Shown here piece after piece: positions 33,601 through 44,655 of a stretch of DNA of 64,000 bases. The stretch comes from Ulota crispa. Taxonomy: Eukaryota; Streptophyta; Bryopsida; Orthotrichales; Orthotrichaceae. Numbering within the stretch: position 1 is the stretch's first letter; each line of letters starts with the position of its first letter. The notes under the pieces were generated by a model. The model saw nothing but the letters and a program-made list of their open reading frames with translations, searched no databases and was not told where the DNA came from. The stretch spans positions 12,400,817 through 12,464,816 of the forward strand of contig OY987249.1 of assembly GCA_963920765.1 (NCBI GenBank), written 5' to 3'. The position numbers were made by a program, and so were the translations under genes.

Positions 33601-36600
33601 AATTCAAGTTAAGGAGGATGAGATTACCATGATTGCTATGTAATATTATGAACAATTTCAGTTTCCTCAACATTGAGGTAATATAAGCTTTCATTCATTT
33701 TAACCATGTTTAACCCCTAAATGCCAAAGGCCTTTTTTGAAATTTTAGGAATTTTCTCTAAACGGAACAGAAAGCCAAAATTTTGATAATTGTATCAATT
33801 TTTTTAAATTCTAACCATACAAACTCAAACTAGATATGTTAGACATCACATAGGAAAAGAAAACACAACAATACCACTTATGGATTGAAAAATTATAACA
33901 TTTAATCAAGAGGGTGTTAAAACTATGAAAATAACTTCAAGTCCTTCAATCCTCTTTTAACATGTCAAATCTAAAATGTTGGTCACCAAAAAAATATGAG
34001 GTTAAAGGACATGACATACATAACTCCAATCCATTTACAACTTCTCAAAATCTATTTTACGACTTTTCAAAATGAATTTCTAATGTGATTTTTTCTCCAA
34101 AATCTAGTGTATTTGAGGCTCATTTTCATGAGCTATCAACACTAAAAAAGTCAAGATTGCAATGGACACCCTTGCACAAAATCTTGAATAGAAAATTCAC
34201 AATTGATAATTTTCAAAATCAGGTTTTAGATGCTAAAGCTAGAGTTGAAAAAGAATAATTCTAAATACTAAAGATAGCACCTTAGTTAGGTTTTATTGAA
34301 CTTCAAAATATTGTCGGCACCAAAATGTGGTGCCTTGGGCATTTAGGGGTTAAAGGGTGCACTTCCATATTGCTTTAGAACTAAAAATTTGGAAAGATAA
34401 AAAAATAAACATAAAGCAATATTTGCAGCTAACATGATATTTGTTAATTTGGGAAAAATCCTTTCTCAAAATGGATTCTAGGGATACCAAATTTTGCATT
34501 TTTGAGAATATTTTGGTGACTTAAAGTGAGTCTTTTGATAAATTAATTCCTTCAAGATGTTTTCATCATTGATGTAAGGTCTTAAAAAATCATCATAAAA
34601 TTCACTCTAAATCACCTAAAAACTCTTTAAAATGAAAAATTCAGAAGTCCCAAAATTAAGGTTTGTTCCCAAATTAATGAATATTGCGGTAAGTGGCTAA
34701 AAGCACCAAATTCAGAAATTGAAAATAGTGTTCTAAGAAACTTCTTGCAAACGCACATTTGGACATTTGAATTATTTCAGGTTAGGAAACGCCAATCAAG
34801 GTTGTTACTTTGGGATTTTGGGTGATTTTAGGCTGTTGGACAACATAGAGTCAAGGACAAACCGCCCAAAAAGACAACATGGAGGGACGTGTCCGCCTGC
34901 TCGTGTTTTTTAGAGCATTTTTAGGGTTTTTGACCTGAAAATTAGAGTTGTCTTGTTGGATAAATTTTTGGGGTTTGGTCATTGTATTGTCTATTTGTCT
35001 AATGTTGCGCATGATAAATATTAAATATGCGTAACATTGTTGTCTAATAAGGTCGTATTTAACAACTAAGATAATTTGAAAATCTATTTTAAATATGACC
35101 CAAAATTTAGAATCTAATAAATGTTTATTAAATTGAGATATTTCAACAAAATGGAATGTTAATATGTCAAAATTGGAAATAGAGAGTTCTTTATTTAAAA
35201 GTCTAATTTAAAATTGACTTTAATAGATAGACAGAGGAGCTCTTGTCCATTTGTGATGTTGTATTTGTTGAGTTGTTGCCATGTTGAGGAAAACAATGTT
35301 GCTAAAAAGGGAAGAATCAAATTATTATTTTTTGCTTTTATTACATAATATACTAATATGACTTTGAATCCATAATTTGACTTTATGTTGGCAACAATGA
35401 GTATCACTAACATGTACAAAATAAGTTTTTTTTATCATTTTGAACCATTTTTTAAAATCACATCAAGTTGACTTCATCAGACAAACCATGATCTCAATCA
35501 AGCACTCAAGCATATAAGCGGGCAAGCAGACAAAAATGCGTTCCAATGTGAGTCAGGTGACAACTATGACGCCAATTGTCATGGCCAATTTTGATTTAGA
35601 ATGAAAGTTTGCCTAGCTTGTTGTCATGGTTGTCACATTGGATTGTATGTCCGTCTGCTTGCCCGTCCGCTTGAAGTGCTTCATTGAGCTCATGTCTGTC
35701 TAATGTAGTCAACTTATCGATGACTTCAAAAAATGATAAAAATTTGATGAAAGAAACTTACTTTGTACATGCTAGTGACACTCATTGTTGCCAAGTTGAA
35801 GTCAAAAGGTGGATTTAAAGCCATATCACCTAGTAAAAATTAAAAATAATGATTTGATTTTTCCCTTTTTAGGTCAAAAACCCTAAAAATGCCCTAAAAA
35901 GAAGAGAGGACGTGACCAACCGCTTGTGTTGGTCCATTTTGTGTGTTTGCCCATGATATCCAATAGCAAAATCTTGCCCTAAGTAACAATAATCTACTTG
36001 CTGTTGATTTCCTTATTTTGGTAACAGCTAATAGTAGTTTTGATTTGTTTCCTTATTGATGCAGGAATTTGTGGAGATTGTAGATGAATTGAATACGTGC
36101 TTGAGTGCAATTTACCTTGGCGATTTTTTCAATTTGCCTGAGTGGTGTGACCCTCAAGGGTTGCGCAAGCAATTTAAGGGACTACGGGCCCAATTGGATC
36201 AATTTTACACAATAATAATTGATCAACATCTTGAAGAGCGGCAAAGAAAGCCCATCAAAGACAATGGCCAAAAGGTGCTCCTTGATCTTTTGCTAGAGCA
36301 ACAACAAAATCCGCTGACCAAAATTACCAAAGAGCACGTCCAAAGCACTATCTGGGTATAAAATCTAGAAACCCTAAATTGCAACCTAGACAATTTTACC
36401 TTTCTTTAGTCACTTCCTTGTAATTGATGTATTTTCTTTGTAAAATTGATGTCAAGAAATACTTTGTTTTTGTAAAGCATCACGTTGATATTCCCAATTC
36501 ATATCTTGGGAAAATTCATTTGCAAAATTCAATATTTTGGAGAATTTGTTGTAGTTTACATTGGGCGCCAGATGATTGAGTTTCTCTAATGGATTGATTT

Positions 36601-37233
36601 TAATTTTTCATGGACTAGGATTTGTTGGTAGCGGGGATAAGCACGACAACAGAAACTACAGAGTGGGCAATATCAGAGGTGCTTTACAATCCAACAGTGG
36701 CAAGTAATGCGAGATCTGAGCTTGATTGCGTTGTGGGCCGCAATCGCACAGTGCAAGAATCCGATATTCCTGACCTCAAGTATATCCAAGCAATTGTCAA
36801 GGAGACTTTACGCCTACACCCGCCAGCCCCATTGATTGTTCGCCAAAACAAGACCGCCACCATGGCCTTTGGCTACAACATTCCTAAGCAAACGCGGTTG
36901 CTAGTGAATGTGTGGGCCATTGGACGAAGCTGGGAAAGGCCATTGGAGTTTGTGCCGGAGAGGTTCATGGAGGGTGCCACAAGTGAAGCCATGGCGTTCC
37001 AAGGGCAACATTTTGAGTTTTTGCCATTTGGATCCGGGCGGCGTGGGTGTCCGGGCATGGGACTGGCTTCTCAAGTGGTGCATTTCCAAGTGGCAAGCTT
37101 GTTGCACGCTTTTGAGTGGGTGACAAAGGAGTTGAATGTGATGGAGGCAAGCCCTCGCGTGACGCTGCCAAAGAGAGACCCCTTGGTCGCCATTGTGACT
37201 CCTCGGTTGCCACCCCATTGCTACCAAGGCTAG
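30696..37233 (+). CDS. Cytochrome P450, CYP71 clan (complete, five exons, 523 aa)
   Basis: ER-anchored haem-thiolate monooxygenase; substrate unknown. Exons: 30696-30725, 31180-31486, 31769-32097, 36065-36355, 36619-37233 (TAG). Phases fit and the coding length, 1572 nt, is a multiple of three. Features: hydrophobic N-terminus (MAFAVEALIVVVVALLVIQV), hinge KLPPGPRAWP, helix C region WRKLF, I-helix AGISTT (residues 324-329), K-helix ETLR (381-384), PERF (432-435) and haem loop FGSGRRGCPG with ligand Cys463. The usual Asp/Glu of the I-helix A-G-x-D/E-T motif is Ser327. The start is chosen because the ten-codon first exon is conserved, with its GTAAGT donor, in the minus-strand paralogue at 1881-1910. 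Introns are 453, 282, 3967 and 263 bp. The 3967-bp intron is filled with transposons. The second exon-intron border (exon from 31769) rests on phase and weak similarity in that segment. No disabling mutation was seen. Confidence 0.85.
32257..32685. mobile_element. hAT-like MITE in P450 intron 3 (429 bp)
   Basis: Ends GGGAAATTGATATGTGTACC and, right in reverse complement, GGGAATTAATATGTGTATG. Exact 8-bp duplication TTATAGTT at 32249-32256 and 32686-32693. Foldback structure. Same family as the MITE nested in the CACTA elements. Confidence 0.85.
32757..33190. repeat. Partial copy of the repeat at 34800-35990, in intron 3
   Basis: CATGGTTGTCACATTGGA, GATTTAAAGCCATATCA and AAAAACCCTAAAATGCCCT all recur in the same order at 35624-35960. 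It ends with CAAATCTTGCCCAAAGTAAC, matching the terminus of the larger element. Confidence 0.6.
33191..33709. other. Intron 3 sequence, unassigned
   Basis: No element ends recognised. Confidence 0.3.
33710..34353 (+). mobile_element. TTAA-flanked element, 650-bp family, copy D (in P450 intron 3)
   Basis: TTAA 33710-33713 and 34350-34353. Ends CCCCTAAATGCCAAAGGCC (left) and CCCCTAAATGCCCAAGGCA (right, reverse complement), the best-preserved pair of this family. Collinear with copies A and B. Confidence 0.88.
34420..34690. repeat. MITE fragment, ends ATTTGTTAATTTGGG
   Basis: GATATTTGTTAATTTGGGAA at the left is mirrored by CCCAAATTAATGAATATTGC at the right. Same family as about 1030-1312 and 23870-24145. 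Confidence 0.5.
34795..35990. mobile_element. Foldback element with GTTACTTnGGG ends (intron 3)
   Basis: The left part (TTGTTACTTTGGGATTTTG ... TTTAGGGTTTTTGACCTGAAAA) is mirrored at the right (TTTTTAGGTCAAAAACCCTAAA ... CAAAATCTTGCCCTAAGTAAC). Its right edge lies about 75 bp from P450 exon 4, which starts at 36065. No coding sequence. Confidence 0.5.
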
Positions 37234-37532
37234 CTCCTTTCATGTGTAACCCTAAATCCTAAAACCCCCTTCCACCTTGGTATCACATTCTATCACCCAT
37301 AGTTGGTGCAAGACGGAGACCATCTTTGTGAAAGAAGTCATGAAGTGTAGATTTATTTGGAGTTCATGAAACAATAATGCAATTGTACATGCAAAAAAAG
37401 GTGTCTTTCATTATAATGATAGCCTCTCAAAGTTAAACACTATAGTTTGTATTATTAGGAATTTCAAAGTCTTCATTGTCTTGATGGAAATTCTAATATA
37501 CAATTTGATATTACAATTATGTGACTTCATAT
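37234..37532 (+). other. 3' flank of the P450 gene
   Basis: Immediately follows the TAG. It probably includes the 3' untranslated region. A motif AACAATAATGCAATTG around 37370 is AT-rich, but no canonical polyadenylation signal is certain. Confidence 0.4.
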
Positions 37533-38113
37533 TTAACCCCTAAACCACAAAAGTTCATTCAATAGTTGGTTGAAAGTTTGGATAGGTTCCTATGAAGTCA
37601 ATCTCTGGTGGATCTTTATGAAATTTGGAGATAAGGTGCACACAATGAATACCTTATTGCGAAAAAAAAGAAAATTTCAATTGGATGCTTGGATGATGGC
37701 GCAATCAAGGTAACCAAAAAAGGACTGCTTAGGCCTAATTTGGCCATATCCATGATACTTTTGCTATTTATTGCGTCTTACTAGATAGTGCTTTGCTGTT
37801 TATTTTTTGACAAGAAGTTGCTTATACTTGTAGATTAGTAGAAAAAAAAATACACTTTTTCAAATGATGAATGTTATCATGTCCAAATGAGTAATTTTGT
37901 GAGAAGTTTTGGAACTATTTCATTTCATTAAAATAAAGTAAAGGACTCATCTGGACTACAAATTTGGTTTGTAGGAAATAAGTTAATACATTTATAGTTG
38001 TGCAAGCTTCTATGGTCCATGAATTTATAGTGTATTTGTGATGTAATCATGATTGGTTTGTATTAAACTCATACATATGGCCAGAAAGGACCTTTGGGCC
38101 ATTCAGGGGTTAA
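37533..38113. mobile_element. TTAA-flanked element (581 bp) 3' of the P450
   Basis: TTAA 37533-37536 and 38110-38113. Ends CCCCTAAACCACAAAAG (left) and CCCCTGAATGGCCCAAAGG (right, reverse complement). About 37690-38090 is homologous, inverted, to the right half of the 3885-4710 repeat. That repeat may therefore itself be a derivative of the TTAA family. Confidence 0.7.
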
Positions 38114-40396
38114 AGAGGTGTGAAGCATTTTTGAGAGAGATAGAATAACTCCACTAAGATCAAGATATAATAACAAACTCCAACATACCTTCATTCAATC
38201 TCCACCCTCCATAGCAAGGTGGGCTTACTCATCTCTTTCAAAGTTTGGATATCCCTTTGATGTGAAAGCATCCTCATGTTCTACAAATTCAAAATTACCA
38301 ACTACTTGTTTATTCATAGTGATTGACATTCAATTCAATGTGAGGTGGTCATGAGTTTAAGCCTAGGCTTGGCAATGTATCTACCATCATAGTACATCTA
38401 ACTATGGGAGGGTCAAATGACCTTGTTTTCACATGGCTACTCATAAAAATTTGTGAAGAAAGCAACATGTTTATTCTATTTAAGTTTTACCTCTTAACAA
38501 AAACATAAAGGATGAAATTTGCCATCTAGGTCCATGAAACTTTAATAATTCAATCATTTCCAACAAAAGCTTCATTCACAATGGTCATTCATGCCAATCT
38601 TTTTGACCAAAGTTAACCTTCTATTTCTTGAGTTCAATGTCTTGGGACTACAAGATAAGAACTAGGATAAAAGTAGACTAGTCTTCCAAAATGATGTATA
38701 CATTATAGTATAGGCAACAAGTCTTGTAAACCTATTTACCAAGGTAAATGAATACCTTAACACATTCTCAATGTCTATGTTATCTTTTGTTTGACATTTC
38801 TAATTCAAATAAGTTACACTTCCAACTTACAAAGAAAATATCTAAAGTGGCACAAGGTTGACGAACCTAAGTTTATTGCCTTTTAGGTTGCGTTTAATGA
38901 CACGAACAACAGTAATCCTGCTCTTTTGCCATGATGGAACCTCACCAACGAGCAAGCATAAATGCTACAAAATAGTTGAAGATGCAAAAATTCAAAACCT
39001 CAATAGCAAGCACAAAGAAAGTGCAAAGATCCACAACCTAACCATCTAATTGCCAAGTACACTTACTAGGGTTTTGCAAGGGCATTGTGGGAGAGACAAA
39101 GCCTCACTGACAAGCACAAAGAAAGTGAAAGATCCGCAACCTAGCCGTCTAACATTGATTACAAACTATTTTTTGACAACAAGTAAACCAGTTAGTAGCA
39201 ACTGAACGGACAGATAGCCAACGTGAGTTTTTTTAGTGATTGTAGATATATATGGTGACACGGAAAAAACTGGTTGAAAATGGACGGATGTTAGCCAATG
39301 AAACTCCCATACACCGTCAACAAGCAAGAAAGGGCATGAGCATGACTTGGCTAAATGTCACCTGTCCTTTCACGTCTACCGTCTTTCACTTTGAAACTGC
39401 ATGAGAAATCCATACCCAGGAATGGGAGTTCAACCTTAATAGACTTGGAGATTTGGCTCTTGTAAATACAGCACTAAACCAAATAAGATTTACACAAGTA
39501 GCTCAACAGAAAAACCTGCTAATTAAATGTGCTGAAAATCCAACTTCATCACTGATATTCACATGTTTTGTAGCAATTTAAAATACAAAAAAAATGGTAT
39601 AAACTTTGTAAAACGTAGCCTCAAAGTGATCTCCCCTCAGGTCTATACCCATAAATCACCCTTCAACATGCATGAGCAGAACGTACGAAGTGTTACAAGT
39701 GGTATCTTCTTCCTTCCACATGATTCAATCCTAACTGCCTAGCACCGTGATCCCAAATGGGGGTTTATGTGATACGCCCAAGTGGTTAAAAGCAGTGCTA
39801 AATATGCAAAGACTTAAGATTCAGCACTCTGATATTCATGCTTTCAAAGCTACCATCTTCAACAACAAAAAAACAGGAGAAAAAAAAAGAAACGAAACAA
39901 TACAACACACTATCGAATCAAATGAAAGTCTAGGGAAAAAGAAGTTTCACAGAATGAAGGACAACATTGGCAATGTTTTATCACTGTACATCTGTACATA
40001 GCTGTTATGACTATAACCGTGAATAAACACTCTCTAGATCTCAAACCTTCCAAGTGCATCAACCCTAAACCTTTGCAATCATCCCTCCTCATTCAGCGTT
40101 CTAAAGCTATCACTCGCACTATCGAGAATTCTAGTACACATGACGTGCAATGGATGGAAAACTCTCTCTCTATGATCTGATCTCTGGCAAAACTTCGGCA
40201 ACAGAAGGGGACGAGATTGAAGTAACCGGGATTCGAAAGCAACTTCTCCCTTTGGAGTGATTAGGTTTGCAATGTGCTTGAAAATCTACAACTAGTATAA
40301 TGGTCGCTATCAACTCTTGATCTCCACCCTGACGTTGGTATGTTGATGATGGAGCTCATGGTTGCAAAAGAAACATGAAAGGATTGGTTTTCGGTA
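38114..40396. other. Intergenic region with a short direct repeat
   Basis: No gene recognised. About 38995-39050 and 39100-39152 are direct repeats (CAAGCACAAAGAAAGTG, AAGATCCrCAACCTArCC). The last few hundred bases are probably the 3' untranslated region of the ISN1 gene. The open frame at 39747-40001 has no recognisable motif. Confidence 0.4.
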
Positions 40397-42094
40397 CTAT
40401 TCTAAGTAAGGGTGGAGTCGCGCTAACCGGATATCAGTCAACAACAACCGCGCGAAGAAGGCCGTCTCCTCGGGATTTGCGACCCACAGAATGGAGCACT
40501 GCGACCGCGTCGCCATGTCGTTCCCGCTCACGGTGAACCGATCACCCACGTGCAATGTTTCACATGGTTTTTTGTTCAAAAAACGCATGAGAGCTCGCAA
40601 TCCAACACTCTTATTCCCAACATCCACAAAAACATCGTTCCCTCCATTAAAAGCACAAAACGGAAGCCTGGAGCCAATCAATTGCACCTGCACCGTCAAA
40701 GCGAGCTCCTCCAAGACCTCGTAAATCGTGGGCTGGCACGGCACCGCGCCCACAGCGCGCGGTTTGCGAACAATCTCGATTGGGATGCGGAGCCTGGCCG
40801 CGCCGGAGCGAAGCGCGCATTCCGCGTCGGAGAGCAGCGCGTTCACGTCGTAATCGGACCACTGCAGCATATCAGGCGACATCCAGAGCGCCTCCGGGAC
40901 GAATTCCAGCTGGTAATGCTGGTTCACCTTCAAGAGGTAGTTGCACTCGCCCCCCATGACGTGGAACAGCGACGTGATGGTGGGAGGGAGCCGAAGCTCC
41001 TGGAACGCTTCCAACAGCCCCGCCAAGCGCGATTCGAATTTGGCCGCGTTCCCGGGGTAGCCCGCGGCGGTGACGATGGCGACGTGAACCCCGCGCTGCA
41101 TGAGCTTGATGATGTGCCCGATCATCTTGTTGTCGCCCTCGATGTGATGCCCGTCCGCGTAAACCGTGCCGTCCGCGTCGAACGTGATGAGCGCCAGCTT
41201 CTCCGCGATGGCGTGCACTTGCGCGATGTTGAGCACGTGCCGGATTTCAGCGAAGTTCGGCGGCACGAAGCGGCGGCGCGAGAGAGACGCGAACTCGTCG
41301 TACTCGTGGAACGCGCGCACGAGTGGCAGGGGTGTGTAGAAGCGGCCCAGCGTCGGGATGAGGCGGCTCAAAGTGCTTCGCATCGGATCCTCCAGATGCT
41401 CCCGCACCCATCGCTCCAGCTTCTCCATCACCTGGAACGGCGAGTGCGTGGAGTGCATCGAAATGATGAACTCGATCAACCCGTCTTGCTCCTTGAGTCG
41501 CCCCTTGCGCCGGAGCACGTGCGCGTCGGATACACTCGACGCGCGGTTCAGGTGTGCGTCCTCTAAAGCTTCTTTGCTCAAAAGCATGTTCCATCGCATT
41601 CCGCCCTTGCTGCCGGTCCCCAAATCCTCACCCCTTGTCGAGCCACTGTTCTTCACCCAATCCTCAGCATCTCGAGGCGCTCCTTCTGCATCTCGAGGAC
41701 GAGAATCGGCGCGTTCTTCGACAATGCTGCTGCTGCTGTTCGGCGCTGCTCCGTATGACCTAAATTCCGCCTCCTCGCGGCTCTCTGACACTTCTTCACT
41801 CAGCTCCACTTCAGAGATTTCATGGATGTCGACAGTGGCGTTGGTGTTGTACCTCGCGAGCTTACGATTGCAAGGCAGCGCACCACCGGAGACGAATGTT
41901 GAGCTTCGGGCTAAAACCCTCGTAAAACCCCCGCGCGCCGCCCCGGGGCGAAATGCAGCCACGGAATTGGTGTAGCTCGCAAGATGCGTCGTTGTTGTCG
42001 TCGTCGTCGGCTTGCCTCGCAGCGGAAGAACGCACGACGGCGACAGCAGCACACGTCCTCCTCCGGTCACCGCTGCTGGCGGCGCCATGCCCAC
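40397..42094 (-). CDS. ISN1: IMP-specific 5'-nucleotidase (HAD superfamily, ISN1 family), 565 aa
   Basis: Predicted to hydrolyse IMP to inosine and phosphate in purine turnover. A single uninterrupted exon. The conserved part spans about residues 165-565. HAD motif I is FDADGT (305-310, nucleophile Asp306, second Asp308), motif II VTAAG (341-345), followed by GYPGNAAKFESRL, which is highly characteristic of ISN1. The later block HVGDRF...GND (515-526) supplies acidic residues expected to bind Mg. The first ~165 residues are low-complexity and rich in Ser, Thr, Arg and Ala, with a run of seven Thr (30-36). They could be an organelle transit peptide, which is inference only. The start is the first in-frame Met, and a second lies two codons on. 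Yeast ISN1 is about 450 aa, so the extra length is N-terminal. The coding region is markedly richer in GC than anything around it, and codons end mostly in G or C. A long plus-strand open frame here (40550-41566) is its shadow. Confidence 0.88.
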   Translation of the reverse strand: MGMAPPAAVTGGGRVLLSPSCVLPLRGKPTTTTTTTHLASYTNSVAAFRPGAARGGFTRVLARSSTFVSGGALPCNRKLARYNTNATVDIHEISEVELSEEVSESREEAEFRSYGAAPNSSSSIVEERADSRPRDAEGAPRDAEDWVKNSGSTRGEDLGTGSKGGMRWNMLLSKEALEDAHLNRASSVSDAHVLRRKGRLKEQDGLIEFIISMHSTHSPFQVMEKLERWVREHLEDPMRSTLSRLIPTLGRFYTPLPLVRAFHEYDEFASLSRRRFVPPNFAEIRHVLNIAQVHAIAEKLALITFDADGTVYADGHHIEGDNKMIGHIIKLMQRGVHVAIVTAAGYPGNAAKFESRLAGLLEAFQELRLPPTITSLFHVMGGECNYLLKVNQHYQLEFVPEALWMSPDMLQWSDYDVNALLSDAECALRSGAARLRIPIEIVRKPRAVGAVPCQPTIYEVLEELALTVQVQLIGSRLPFCAFNGGNDVFVDVGNKSVGLRALMRFLNKKPCETLHVGDRFTVSGNDMATRSQCSILWVANPEETAFFARLLLTDIRLARLHPYLE

Positions 42095-42841
42095 TCAAAA
42101 ACACCCCAAACGACGCCAACTCTCTTGCGCCTCGAAAAGTACTCTCAAGACAACAAAACAAAGAGTAGAAGGATAGCACGGAAGTGCGAGGTTTGTTGGT
42201 CACGCTCCGTTGAATCTCTCCGACAGCACAAAAAGCAATGCTTTGGGAAAAAACAGAGCAACGGACAACTACGACGTCGTCGGCGAGCAATTGGAAGTGA
42301 TGGAACAGTTGAGCTCCATGCTTGCTACTACAGCGACGACGAGAAGTGCCGTGAAACAAAATCTCTGTCCAATTTGGTGATTTTCTGGAACTCGTTGGGA
42401 GAATCTCAGTTGCAGAATTGTCGGTGTTCAGTGCTGGGGACGCACTGAATTTTGTCAAGCTCCTGCGGGGAGTGATACTTGCAGCTTTTTTTTCGTCTGA
42501 CTGAAAGGGTCAAGGCTTTATCTTCTTCTTTCCTGGCCCTCCCAAGCAGTAATCCCAATTTTATTTGCAAACTTAGCATAAGTGGCTTCAAAGAACACTG
42601 CTAAATGTGCTAAAACTTCGAGATTTAAGTTATCTCTATTGCGTTCAGTAAAATGTCGTCTAAGTTTTGCTTATGTTAGCCGTGGTTGGGAATAATGCTC
42701 CCCAGCCCTAACTGCTCCTCCCTTGGGTTCCAAGTTCCAACTCCCTCTTGAATTCAGCTGGCTTTTTCCTTGGACTGTCCGAGGATGTCGAATGAAAATT
42801 AGAAAGTTCGTTATTCTTGCTATTTCTGTCACCCATTAGAG
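42095..42841. promoter_or_regulatory. Upstream region of ISN1
   Basis: The GC-richer composition continues to about 42460, so the 5' leader may extend this far. No promoter motif could be fixed. Beyond about 42500 the sequence returns to AT-rich intergenic DNA. Confidence 0.35.
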
Positions 42842-43030
42842 CCAGTTTCCATGGGGGCTGGAGGGGTTCAGTCGTGCAGGCCTGGACGTCCAGTCTCCGA
42901 TTCTGTAAATGTCAAACTATATGTCTGGAGGGTTTGGACCCAAATTAGAGGTACATTTCAAAATTTTTTCTTTGTTTTACCCAAGTCATTTTGGAGGTCC
43001 CCTCCAATTCCGGTCCCCCATGGAAATTGG
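42842..43030. repeat. MITE with ends CCAGTTTCCATGGGGG (189 bp)
   Basis: Left CCAGTTTCCATGGGGGCTGG; right in reverse complement CCAATTTCCATGGGGGACCG. Inner GGAGGGG / CCCCTCC also pair. No clear target duplication. Confidence 0.65.
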
Positions 43031-43937
43031 TCGAGGGGTTGGGTGGTGAAGCTCACTATAGCTTACCAATAATTAATCAAAAACAAATTTTGGATAATGG
43101 ATCAAATACAAGTTTTGGTTCTCTACAATCCCATCTCACCAATTATGAGTGAGCTCCATTGGCTACCCCCTCATATGGAAGGACGCCGTGAGTCCATGGA
43201 GCTCATTTTTGTCACTTGTTGGATAAGGACAAGTATTCTGTTTCTTACCAAAAGGCATTGCTTTTGCTTTATGATGTTTGTCTAAAAATTTATTTTTTAG
43301 ATTCTTGATTGAATATGATTGAACAAGTTTCAAGCATTGAGGCTCTCCTATATATTGTTTGCAACAATAAGTTAGGAGGCTCATAAATGGATCATCTAAG
43401 GGTTGAAACTGAATTTTGGGGAGGTGAAAGTTCTTAGAATTTTTTTCCATAAATTTTTTTTTCAAAGACAAGAGGAATTTGCACTTGACCCAAGTTGTTT
43501 CATGTTTTTTGAAGCTTTGTAGAATTAGTTATGATGTTTTGAAGTTGAAATGACATAGGACTCTAAAATAGATCACCTCCTCAAATGTAGAGTACATTGT
43601 TTACACATTACTCAACATATACAATTGTAGTACATTTGAGAAGGTGATCCATCCTAGAGTCTGAGCCAAATTAGAGCCTCTTACCTTAGAGCTTGCAAGG
43701 GCTTTATTCTTGTTTCTTAGCATAGATATTGATCAAAATCCTTGCCTAACTTACTGCCGATCTTCCTTGTGGGCTAGGTTCAATGCTTTCTTGCTGTAGA
43801 TAAATATAACCCTTCTAGAGAAAATTGAGTTGAAATTCAAACTCACAAATGAATGATATGTGCAAAAGTTACAAGAGGCCGAGTTCAACTCATAGATCTT
43901 CGAAATCCTTGCCTTACACTAGGATTACATCTATACA
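43031..43937. other. Unassigned intergenic sequence
   Basis: CCCCCTCATATGGAAGGAC near 43168 resembles the end of the 4831-4972 MITE. Nothing else recognised. Confidence 0.35.
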
Positions 43938-44414
43938 TTGTCTAGAAATGTTAGTGTATTCTTTTGTGTACCTGCCCACTTTCTGACCACCTTTTGCCTA
44001 CCTGCTTTTTGTACACATGTTTTTGGATTATCCACCTTAGTTGGCCAGAATTCATTTGTACTTCCCTACGATAGCAGAACCAAAGGTTTGATGAGTCAAT
44101 TTTGGAAACATGGATTCACAGTTCACACACAAAATTCGTTAGAAATCAATGCACAAAGCACCATGAACATTAGAATCGACAAACACGGAAGAATGCTACG
44201 AGGAGCCAACAAAAGCATGGAAAAGGCGTGTACTCGTGAGGATTGGAATAAATATGTAATGTATGTAACTCTCTATTTGCACATGACCAGCGCAAAGATT
44301 TACGAAATCCCCACGATAGGGATTCTTTCAAACACTAATTCTCCAGCTCAAAATTCTAAGGAAGCATACAACTACATGTCACTTCCTCTTTTCCCCGAGG
44401 GCTTACATGATTAG
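43938..44414 (+). CDS. Unrecognised 158-codon open frame, doubtful
   Basis: The longest open frame in this region outside the named genes. It has a hydrophobic, cysteine-rich start (residues about 5-35), then a polar body with no motif I recognise. It lies about 240 bp from the EXO70 stop codon on the opposite strand, so it could overlap that gene's 3' untranslated region. There are no supporting splice sites or promoter. An open frame of this size can occur by chance. Confidence 0.12.
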   Translation: MSRNVSVFFCVPAHFLTTFCLPAFCTHVFGLSTLVGQNSFVLPYDSRTKGLMSQFWKHGFTVHTQNSLEINAQSTMNIRIDKHGRMLRGANKSMEKACTREDWNKYVMYVTLYLHMTSAKIYEIPTIGILSNTNSPAQNSKEAYNYMSLPLFPEGLHD

Positions 44415-44655
44415 TACGTACTACGGAACTGCACTTACTTCAATTTGCAAAAGCTTCTTCAGGCAGCACAAAAGAATTAGAACCTACCAAATAACATAAA
44501 CAAGCATCTACTTTTGTTACGTGCATTGCTCAATGAAATGTCATCGTGGATAGACTATCTTCCCAGCATTTTATGTACTTGAGGTAAAACAACGACAAAT
44601 TTCCAGCATTATCTTCAAAGAAACACTAGGGGTTCTGGTTGCTACAACCAAGCCC

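Noticed and set aside
40550-41566. 338-codon open frame on the plus strand
   Set aside because: It lies antisense inside the ISN1 gene. GC-rich codon use on the coding strand creates it, and its own protein is an Arg/His-rich composition artefact.
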